Of a DNA stretch of 5,811 bases, positions 1 to 4,233 are shown one piece after another. Origin of the DNA: Bacillota bacterium. Its GTDB lineage: Bacteria > Bacillota > DTU030. The notes under the pieces are model-generated. The model saw nothing but the letters and a program-made list of their open reading frames with translations. It was not told the origin of the DNA and ran no database searches. The stretch is from assembly GCA_012841005.1 (NCBI GenBank), contig DUVO01000137.1, positions 1 through 5,811 of the forward strand, in the 5' to 3' direction. Position 1 is the first letter of the stretch. Each line of letters opens with the position of its first letter. Both the position numbers and the translations under genes were made by a program.

Positions 1-26
1 AAAGGACACCGGTAGGGAAGGGATAA

Positions 27-1244
27 TTACACAGGAGGGGCAACGGGTTTGTCGGCCCTGGATGCAGCAAGTTCACCTTCCGTTGCTGCCACAACAACAG
101 CGCAAGCCCCATCTCCGGTAACATTGATGGCTGTCCGGGCCATATCCAGAATCCGGTCAATGCCGGCAACGAGGGCCAATCCCTCCAGGGGCAGGTTGAC
201 CGACGTCAAGACCATGGTAAGCATGACGAGACCCGCCCCCGGAACCCCGGCGGTACCGATGGAGGCCAGGGTAGCGGTAAGGACGATGGCTAATTGCTGG
301 GCAAGGCTCAGTTCCAGACCATAGGCCTGGGCGATAAACAGGGCACATACCCCCTGGTAGAGGGCAGTCCCGTCCATATTGATGGTAGCTCCCAGGGGCA
401 GGACAAAACTGCTGACAGACTTGCCAACTCCCAGTTCCTCCGTCGATTTCATGGTAATCGGCAAGGTACCAGAACTGCTGCAACTGCTGAAGGCAACCAG
501 GGTGGCAGGTATAATGCCCCGGATAAATCGCAAGGGACTCATCTTGGCAAAAACCGATACTGACCCCGAATAAACCAAGAGGGCATGGAGAATGCAACCC
601 AGATAAACGGCAAATATCACCTTGAATAGGGGCAACAGTATATCAACACCATGGGAACCGACGGTATGGGCAATCAGGCCGAAAACCCCAAAGGGGGCAA
701 ATTCCATTATTATAGCCACCAGCTTATACATGATTTCCGCCACCGCAGCGACGAAATCATAGGCCGGTTGGGCAATCTTCCCGACAAGGGTGATGCCAAT
801 ACCAAAAAAGAGGGCGAAAACAATGATCTGCAGCATATTCATCTCGTTGAAGGCGACAAAGGGATTGGTAGGTACTAACTCCAAAATTGTATCTACAATG
901 GAAGGCGCAACTTGAGCTTCCACTTCTTCTACTGCAACGGGGATCGAAAGACCAACTCCGGGAGCAATAATATTACCTAAAAGGAGTCCGATAATAACAG
1001 CAATAGCCGTTGTCACCAAGAAAAACCCAATCGTTTTTCCACCAATGCGCCCCAGCTTCCTCACATCACCGACACCGGCTGCGCCTACCACCAGGGAAGT
1101 AAAGACCAGGGGAACAATAACCATGCGGATCAGGCGCAGAAATAAATCACCCAATGGTTTTACTACACTGGCTGTGGGTCCCAGCAGTGCCCCAGCCGCA
1201 ATACCGGCCGCAAAACCGATCAGGATCTTGGTATGGAGTTTCAC
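27..1244 (-). CDS. DAACS-family dicarboxylate/glutamate:cation symporter
   Basis: This is a complete 405-residue secondary transporter of the GltP/DctA/GltPh fold. The family couples uptake of acidic amino acids or C4-dicarboxylates to sodium or protons across the inner membrane. The C-terminal transport core is intact: serine-rich hairpin HP1 SSCSSSGT (253-260), the TM7 NMDGT motif (289-293), hairpin HP2 SIGTAGVPGAG (328-338), and TM8 DMARTAINVTGD (367-378). In TM8, D367, R370, N374 and D378 match the substrate and cation residues D394, R397, N401 and D405 of GltPh. The arginine is the position that binds a side-chain carboxylate, which favours an acidic substrate over a neutral amino acid. 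The exact substrate and coupling ion cannot be read from the sequence. The start is GTG, six bases after a GGGGAGGG ribosome binding site; no better start lies nearby. The length is slightly short for the family. The gene is transcribed away from rpmB and looks monocistronic on its upstream side. Confidence 0.95.
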   Translation of the reverse strand: MKLHTKILIGFAAGIAAGALLGPTASVVKPLGDLFLRLIRMVIVPLVFTSLVVGAAGVGDVRKLGRIGGKTIGFFLVTTAIAVIIGLLLGNIIAPGVGLSIPVAVEEVEAQVAPSIVDTILELVPTNPFVAFNEMNMLQIIVFALFFGIGITLVGKIAQPAYDFVAAVAEIMYKLVAIIMEFAPFGVFGLIAHTVGSHGVDILLPLFKVIFAVYLGCILHALLVYSGSVSVFAKMSPLRFIRGIIPATLVAFSSCSSSGTLPITMKSTEELGVGKSVSSFVLPLGATINMDGTALYQGVCALFIAQAYGLELSLAQQLAIVLTATLASIGTAGVPGAGLVMLTMVLTSVNLPLEGLALVAGIDRILDMARTAINVTGDGACAVVVAATEGELAASRADKPVAPPV

Positions 1245-1258
1245 CTGTAACCCTCCCC
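1245..1258 (-). promoter_or_regulatory. Ribosome binding site of the symporter
   Basis: The minus strand reads GGGGAGGG, then TTACAG, then the GTG start. The six-base spacing supports the GTG start. A near copy of this module (GGAGG, TGA, TTACAG) lies about 70 bases upstream at 1311-1324. Confidence 0.7.
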
Positions 1259-1426
1259 TAATAAATTATCCGCACCGCCACAAACAGCCCTTAACTCATT
1301 GGCCAGGTTGCTGTAATCACCTCCATCCTTATATAATCATCCTTGTAGTTTAGAAGGTGAAGGGTTTTGTACTCCATCTTTTTTAATGTATGTATACTGC
1401 ACCCTGCCCATGCAGAGGAACCTTAT

Positions 1427-1442
1427 TATAATAATTATTATA
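1427..1442. repeat. 16-bp perfect AT palindrome
   Basis: TATAATAATTATTATA reads the same on both strands and places a TATAAT box on each strand. It overlaps a second perfect palindrome, TTATTATAATAA, at 1423-1434. The tract stands out from a GC-richer background between two divergent genes. Neither TATAAT has a recognisable -35 hexamer at 17 bp, so it could be an operator, an easily melted spacer, or chance A/T sequence. Confidence 0.5.
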
Positions 1443-1516
1443 TTCCAAATCTTTATTTCCTTCCCCCCGGGGTAATTTTTCACCATCGGCCCCCTGGCCA
1501 GATAAATACATTACTC

Positions 1517-1545
1517 TTGCAGCTCCTATATTACTATGGTAAAAT
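1517..1545 (+). promoter_or_regulatory. Sigma-A promoter of rpmB
   Basis: A -35 hexamer TTGCAG (1517-1522) is followed by exactly 17 bp and a -10 hexamer TAAAAT (1540-1545). An extended -10 TG lies at 1537-1538. Transcription should begin near 1552, giving a leader of about 50 nt before rpmB. Matches to the consensus are four of six at -35 and five of six at -10, with ideal spacing. This is the best promoter-like sequence in the window. Confidence 0.65.
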
Positions 1546-1586
1546 GTACGAGTGGGCCAATAGAGGGTAAATTTACAAAGGCTGAT

Positions 1587-1595
1587 AAGGAGGTG
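1587..1595 (+). promoter_or_regulatory. Ribosome binding site of rpmB
   Basis: AAGGAGGTG is a near-perfect complement to the 16S rRNA 3' end and lies five bases before the ATG. It is consistent with high expression of a ribosomal protein gene and fixes the start. Confidence 0.85.
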
Positions 1596-1600
1596 CAAGG

Positions 1601-1792
1601 ATGTCCAAGGTATGTGCGATCTGTGGTAAAGGTAAGCAAACTGGTTACAAAATCAGCCATTCCCATATTAAGACAAAACGGAGCTGGTCCCCCAACCTCC
1701 AAAAGATAAAGGTCGTCTTGGGAAAAGCTCCCCGCAAAGTGTATGTTTGTACCCGCTGTTTGCGTTCAGGCAAGGTACAGCGGGCCCACTAG
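1601..1792 (+). CDS. rpmB: 50S ribosomal protein L28
   Basis: This is a complete 63-residue protein, the usual bacterial L28 length. It has the family signature: an N-terminal CAICGKG followed by a basic segment SHSHIKTKR (19-27) and PNLQKIK. L28 binds 23S rRNA in the large subunit. This is the cysteine-containing form, with C5-x2-C8 near the N terminus and C50-x2-C53 near the C terminus, which together are expected to bind one zinc ion. Many bacteria keep a second, cysteine-free L28 for zinc starvation; none is visible here. The gene has its own promoter and a terminator that begins inside the stop codon, so it appears monocistronic. It is convergent with the small spoVM cluster, as rpmB is with spoVM in B. 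subtilis. Confidence 0.97.
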   Translation: MSKVCAICGKGKQTGYKISHSHIKTKRSWSPNLQKIKVVLGKAPRKVYVCTRCLRSGKVQRAH

Positions 1793-1815
1793 CGCACCCT
1801 TGGGTGTGCTTTTTT
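1792..1815 (+). terminator. Intrinsic terminator of rpmB
   Basis: GCGCACCC (1792-1799) pairs with GGGTGTGC (1802-1809). This makes an eight-base complement with one G-U wobble, or seven pairs with a CTTG loop. Six T residues follow (1810-1815). The stem begins at the last base of the TAG stop. The opposite strand lacks a T tract after the hairpin, so it should act on the plus strand only. Confidence 0.9.
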
Positions 1816-1929
1816 CTTGCCAAAGGGTTTTAACACCCAGGACCATACAAGCAGTACCAGGGAGATCGGCGGCAGTAACCTTCTTTGCCTGCCTGCCGGC
1901 CGGGCCCGGTCCCAATGGGGGGCGTAAAA
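1816..1929. other. Convergent intergenic spacer
   Basis: No gene is supported here. The spacer lies between the rpmB terminator and the end of the 57-residue minus-strand ORF. It holds a weak hairpin GGGT/ACCC (1825-1828 with 1835-1838) and a short direct repeat GCAGTA-CC / GCAGTAACC (1851-1858 and 1872-1880). A GC-rich patch lies around 1889-1913. I found no clear minus-strand terminator for the small-gene cluster. Confidence 0.5.
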
Positions 1930-2103
1930 TTAGCGCCCTATCACCTCAATTTTATACAGTACTTCCCGCATATCCCCCTGTTCTATTTTCCGGTAAATAT
2001 GATTGACCTCGGCCAGAAGAACTTCCAACAAAACCAGGCGCCGGTACGGAGAATCAACCAAACGAAAACCGCCTGTCCGTGTGATAATCTTATCACCCTG
2101 CAT
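1930..2103 (-). CDS. Small hypothetical protein downstream of spoVM (57 aa)
   Basis: I do not recognise this protein. The reading frame encodes 57 residues beginning MQGDKIITRTGGFRLVDSPY and ending in KIEVIGR with a TAA stop. The middle (about 21-41, RRLVLLEVLLAEVNHIYRKI) looks like an amphipathic helix. There is no signal peptide, long hydrophobic span or cysteine. The ATG follows an in-frame TGA directly, so it is the only upstream start. It lies eight bases after an AAGGGGGG ribosome binding site (2112-2119), a style shared with spoVM. It starts 56 bases after the spoVM stop on the same strand, so the two may be co-transcribed. An open frame of 57 codons could arise by chance, so the ribosome binding site and the context carry most of the support. 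Function is unknown; a sporulation link is an inference from position only. Confidence 0.55.
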   Translation of the reverse strand: MQGDKIITRTGGFRLVDSPYRRLVLLEVLLAEVNHIYRKIEQGDMREVLYKIEVIGR

Positions 2104-2111
2104 TCATCCCG

Positions 2112-2119
2112 CCCCCCTT
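2112..2119 (-). promoter_or_regulatory. Ribosome binding site of the 57-aa ORF
   Basis: AAGGGGGG on the minus strand lies eight bases before the ATG at 2103. It resembles the spoVM site (AAAGGGGGG) and is the main support that the small ORF is translated. Confidence 0.5.
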
Positions 2120-2159
2120 ACAATCCCTTGTTATCACCCCCTCCCCTCCTCCTCACAAC

Positions 2160-2243
2160 TTATTCTCCCTTCTGAAAGATACGCATGATCCCCAGGAGCA
2201 GGTTCCCAAGAATACGAGGCATCTTGATCACATGAATGCGCAT
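2160..2243 (-). CDS. spoVM: Stage V sporulation protein M
   Basis: This is a complete 27-residue peptide that begins MRIHVIKMPRILGN and ends RIFQKGE. It aligns without gaps to the 26-residue B. subtilis SpoVM. I, K and P at positions 6, 7 and 9, L12-G13, F23 and K25 are identical, and most other changes are conservative. Proline 9 is the helix-breaking residue needed for SpoVM to recognise the convex outer forespore membrane. In B. subtilis SpoVM is an amphipathic helix that anchors the coat ATPase SpoIVA and supports coat and cortex assembly. The ATG is six bases after an AAAGGGGGG site. The frame stays open upstream to an ATG at 2396, but the family length and the ribosome binding site place the start at 2243. 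Its position between rpe and rpmB matches B. subtilis. A sigma-E promoter is expected, but I could not identify one. Confidence 0.92.
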   Translation of the reverse strand: MRIHVIKMPRILGNLLLGIMRIFQKGE

Positions 2244-2249
2244 TCCAGT

Positions 2250-2258
2250 CCCCCCTTT
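2250..2258 (-). promoter_or_regulatory. Ribosome binding site of spoVM
   Basis: AAAGGGGGG on the minus strand is followed by six bases and the ATG at 2243. It selects the short 27-residue start over the longer open frame. Confidence 0.75.
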
Positions 2259-2323
2259 GCCTTTTTTACCCCGGTGTCCCCTGCTATACTTTATTAACCG
2301 AGAACAAGAATTGTGTCCACCTT

Positions 2324-2494
2324 TTATAACCTTTTCTCCTCCCGGAAAATAGCCCATCCCAAAACAATTAAACTTCCCCCCAGGGCAAGGAACCAAATCC
2401 AGCCGGGAAGGGCCATATATACAATACCCGCACCTGTGGCCAACAAAACTAAACCAAGCAGTCTCCGTATACCTATCCCAGGTCGAAAGTGCAA
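2324..2494 (-). CDS. Small two-helix membrane protein upstream of spoVM (56 aa)
   Basis: I do not recognise a named family. The frame encodes 56 residues with a short basic N terminus (HFRPGIGIRR) and a first hydrophobic span of about 12-29 (LLGLVLLATGAGIVYMAL). A Pro-Gly turn follows (30-31), then a second span of about 32-50 (WIWFLALGGSLIVLGWAIF), and a charged tail REEKRL. This predicts a hairpin with both ends in the cytoplasm. The start is TTG at 2494, eight bases after AGGAGG (2503-2508). An in-frame TAG overlaps that site, so no earlier start is possible, and the only in-frame ATG lies inside the first helix. The stop is 80 bases before spoVM on the same strand. Two ordered hydrophobic helices, a turn and charged ends are unlikely in non-coding DNA. 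The function is unknown; a role in the sporulating cell is an inference from location. Confidence 0.7.
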   Translation of the reverse strand: MHFRPGIGIRRLLGLVLLATGAGIVYMALPGWIWFLALGGSLIVLGWAIFREEKRL

Positions 2495-2502
2495 GTCTCC
2501 CC

Positions 2503-2508
2503 CCTCCT
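2503..2508 (-). promoter_or_regulatory. Ribosome binding site of the 56-aa membrane protein
   Basis: AGGAGG, continued by four more G residues, lies eight bases before the TTG start at 2494 on the minus strand. It decides this start because no ATG or GTG is available in the correct position. Confidence 0.7.
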
Positions 2509-2523
2509 AACCAGCACCTGGTT
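2509..2523. repeat. Inverted repeat before the small membrane gene
   Basis: AACCAG-CAC-CTGGTT is a perfect six-base inverted repeat with a three-base centre. It abuts the ribosome binding site of the 56-aa gene. It could be an operator, or an RNA hairpin next to the translation start. At this length chance is also possible. Confidence 0.4.
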
Positions 2524-2539
2524 TTCCTTCCTCCAGTAC

Positions 2540-2545
2540 ATATTA
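2540..2545 (-). promoter_or_regulatory. Possible -10 box for the spoVM small-gene cluster
   Basis: TAATAT on the minus strand lies in an AT-rich pocket between the rpe-operon terminator and the 56-aa gene. No good sigma-A -35 hexamer is found at 16-18 bp, and the match to a sigma-E promoter is also poor. The position is logical for a promoter serving the small genes, but the sequence evidence is weak. Confidence 0.2.
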
Positions 2546-2576
2546 TTCAGAGCGAAAAAAATTTGCTACTCCTACC

Positions 2577-2615
2577 AAAAGAAAGACACCCCCCAATCTT
2601 TATCCTTGAGGGGTG
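2577..2615 (-). terminator. Intrinsic terminator of the prkC-rsgA-rpe operon
   Basis: On the minus strand CACCCCTCAA (2615-2606) pairs with TTGGGGGGTG (2596-2587) over ten base pairs, with one G-U wobble and a nine-base loop. The T-rich run TCTTTCTTTT (2586-2577) follows. It sits about 70 bases after the rpe stop. It implies that the spoVM cluster below is mostly transcribed separately. Confidence 0.8.
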
Positions 2616-2686
2616 GAAATGTCGTCCTCACTGATGTATTGTCTAAAGTCAAGAACAACGGTAAATATCTGACTACTGACAGCCGA

Positions 2687-3343
2687 CTACCGACAATGTT
2701 CTCCCCGCAGGGCGGTAATGGCCTCTTTGACATCAGGAGCACCAAAGACAGCGGAACCGGCCACAATAATGTCGGCCCCGGCGGCAATCACCCGGGGTGC
2801 TGTTTTCCGATTCATACCCCCATCCACGGCGATGGCCGGGGCAACCCCCGCTGCCTGGAGCAGCTTTCTTAAAGAGGCAACTTTGACCACAGTGCCGGGT
2901 ATAAATTCCTGGCCACCGAAACCCGGGTTAACAGACATGAGCAGGATCAGATCCAGTTCGGAAAGAACATGTTCCAGGGTACACAGGGGGGTAGCCGGAT
3001 TCAGGGCAACCCCCGCTTTGAGTCCAAACCCTTTAATCGCCTGGAGGGTCCGGTGCAAGTGGAGTGCCGCTTCCACATGAACGGTAATCATCTCCGCACC
3101 GGCAGCAGCCAGGGGTTCCACATAAAGATCGGGATTTTCCACCATCAAATGCACATCAAAGGGGAGTTTCGTCACCGGGCGTAAAGCCTTGACCACCGGT
3201 ACACCAAAGGTAAGATTGGGTACAAAATGGCCGTCCATAATATCCAGGTGCAGTAGATCTGCACCGGCAGCAGTAATGCTTCTAACTTCATCACCCAAGA
3301 TAGCAAAATTAGCCGCCAGCAAGGAAGGGGAAATCATGACCAT
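2687..3343 (-). CDS. rpe: Ribulose-phosphate 3-epimerase
   Basis: Rpe interconverts D-ribulose 5-phosphate and D-xylulose 5-phosphate in the cytosolic pentose phosphate pathway, using a metal-dependent TIM barrel. The 218-residue product has the usual length. Family motifs are in order: SPSLLAANF (5-13), LHLDIMDGHFVPN (31-43), DVHLMVENP (63-71), MSVNPGFGGQ (136-145), AVDGGMN (172-178) and AGSAVFG (196-202). The metal ligands H32, D34, H65 and D174 are all present, with the two aspartates as catalytic acid and base. Three in-frame ATGs are possible at 3349, 3343 and 3337. The GGAGGG site (3350-3355) touches the first, is six bases from the second and twelve from the third, so I choose 3343. 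This start lies two bases after the rsgA stop, which suggests translational coupling. If 3349 is used, the genes overlap by ATGA. Confidence 0.96.
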   Translation of the reverse strand: MVMISPSLLAANFAILGDEVRSITAAGADLLHLDIMDGHFVPNLTFGVPVVKALRPVTKLPFDVHLMVENPDLYVEPLAAAGAEMITVHVEAALHLHRTLQAIKGFGLKAGVALNPATPLCTLEHVLSELDLILLMSVNPGFGGQEFIPGTVVKVASLRKLLQAAGVAPAIAVDGGMNRKTAPRVIAAGADIIVAGSAVFGAPDVKEAITALRGEHCR

Positions 3344-3345
3344 GG

Positions 3346-4203
3346 TCATCCCTCCAGTTCCTGCAAGAAATCAAGATAGTGCTTGTACCTGCCTTTATCG
3401 ATTTGTCCCTGCTGCACCCCTTTCTTTACAGCACAATCAGGTTCCCGCCAGTGTAAGCAAGGGGTGTAACGACATTCAGGAGCCAGCTCGATAAACTCGG
3501 GGAAATAATACATAAGTTCCCTTCTGTCAATTCCCGTTAAATTAAGGGAAGTAAAACCCGGGGTATCGGCCACCCGCCCCTTCCCCGGCAGGGTGAGGAG
3601 TTCTACATGCCTGGTTGTATGCCGGCCGCGCCGCAATTTCCTGCTTATTTCCCCCACCTGCAGGGCAAAACCCGGTTGAATCTGATTTAAAAGGCTCGAC
3701 TTCCCTACACCCGATGGGCCTGCCACCACCGAAATTTTACCCTCGAGCAAGCCGGTAAGGGTCTCGATCCCAGTCCCCGTCCTGGCACTGGTGGGAACCA
3801 CCGTAAAACCTGCCCGGCGGTAAATAGCAGCTATGTCAGCGACTTGCGCTGCGGGAACAAGATCAATTTTGTTGAGGCAAATAATAGCCGCGAGGGAAGC
3901 AGATTGGATTAAAACCAGGAACCGGTCAAGCAGTTTTAAGTTTAAGGAGGGATTAGCCAGGGCTGCAACCACAATACACTGGTCAACATTGGCTATGGGA
4001 GGGCGAATTAGACTGTTTTGCCGCGGTAAAACTGCCTCAATAACGGCATTTTCCCGGTCCACAGGGCTAATCATCACCCTGTCACCCACCAAAAGTGCCA
4101 GCTCTCGTTTTATCCTCCCCCGCAGGTAGCAGCGGAACTCACCTGCCGGGGTATTAACAAAGTAAAATCCACCCACGGCCCTAATCACTATTCCCTCCTG
4201 CAT
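3346..4203 (-). CDS. rsgA: Ribosome small subunit-dependent GTPase A
   Basis: RsgA (YjeQ/CpgA) is a late 30S-subunit assembly factor whose GTPase is activated by the ribosome. The 285-residue protein has an N-terminal OB-fold (about 1-65) and the circularly permuted GTPase order typical of the family. That order is G4 NKID (111-114), G5 TSA near 138-140, then P-loop GPSGVGKS (162-169), switch RGRHTTRH (192-199) and G3 DTPG (213-216). A C-terminal zinc knuckle has C244, C249, H251 and C257. All key residues are present. The frame is open to a GTG at 4218, but AAGGAGG (4209-4215) lies five bases before the ATG at 4203, so I use the ATG. It follows prkC by 30 bases and is coupled to rpe. The B. 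subtilis homologue CpgA is reported to be phosphorylated by PrkC, which fits the shared operon. Confidence 0.97.
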   Translation of the reverse strand: MQEGIVIRAVGGFYFVNTPAGEFRCYLRGRIKRELALLVGDRVMISPVDRENAVIEAVLPRQNSLIRPPIANVDQCIVVAALANPSLNLKLLDRFLVLIQSASLAAIICLNKIDLVPAAQVADIAAIYRRAGFTVVPTSARTGTGIETLTGLLEGKISVVAGPSGVGKSSLLNQIQPGFALQVGEISRKLRRGRHTTRHVELLTLPGKGRVADTPGFTSLNLTGIDRRELMYYFPEFIELAPECRYTPCLHWREPDCAVKKGVQQGQIDKGRYKHYLDFLQELEG

Positions 4204-4208
4204 CCTCT

Positions 4209-4215
4209 CCTCCTT
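4209..4215 (-). promoter_or_regulatory. Ribosome binding site of rsgA
   Basis: AAGGAGG on the minus strand lies five bases before the ATG at 4203. The alternative GTG at 4218 would place this sequence inside the coding region, so the site decides the start. Confidence 0.75.
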
Positions 4216-4233
4216 CACCCCTTTCAGCGGTAA

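Larger units (their letters stand above)
1245..1516. other. Divergent intergenic region upstream of the symporter
   Basis: No convincing gene is visible between the symporter start and the rpmB promoter. The stretch contains a duplicated Shine-Dalgarno module on the minus strand (1311-1324) and a 16-bp AT palindrome (1427-1442). It also holds a small CTGCA/TGCAG inverted repeat (1397-1401 with 1411-1415). A minus-strand promoter for the symporter must lie here. TATATA-like minus-strand boxes near 1331-1336 have no good -35 partner at 16-18 bp, so I do not assign one. Short ORFs in both strands lack an acceptable start with a Shine-Dalgarno sequence. Confidence 0.6.

Noticed and set aside
49..324. 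91-codon plus-strand open frame
   Set aside because: It lies antisense within the well-supported symporter gene and has a composition typical of a shadow frame, with no ribosome binding site.
1291..1377. 28-codon minus-strand frame in the symporter leader
   Set aside because: The ATG is preceded by an A-run without a ribosome binding site, and the translation shows no recognisable feature.
1367..1598. Plus-strand 67-codon and minus-strand 71-codon frames in the divergent intergenic region
   Set aside because: They overlap each other and the rpmB promoter, lack ribosome binding sites, and contain low-complexity translations of AT-rich DNA.
1825..1838. GGGT/ACCC hairpin as a minus-strand terminator for the small-gene cluster
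   Set aside because: The stem has only four base pairs and is followed by TTT and then GG, which is too weak to call.
2160..2396. 78-residue extended version of spoVM from an upstream ATG
   Set aside because: The extra 51 residues overlap the end of the 56-aa membrane gene and match nothing in SpoVM. The ribosome binding site sits before the ATG at 2243.
2473..2541. 22-codon minus-strand frame beginning ATG at 2541
   Set aside because: It overlaps the start of the 56-aa gene in another frame and has no Shine-Dalgarno sequence, so it is probably chance.
2489..2872. 127-codon plus-strand frame across the rpe terminator and rpe
   Set aside because: It is antisense to rpe and to the operon terminator, with no family resemblance.
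4204..4218. GTG at 4218 as the start of rsgA
   Set aside because: The five extra codons are themselves the Shine-Dalgarno sequence for the ATG at 4203, and the family N terminus fits the ATG.
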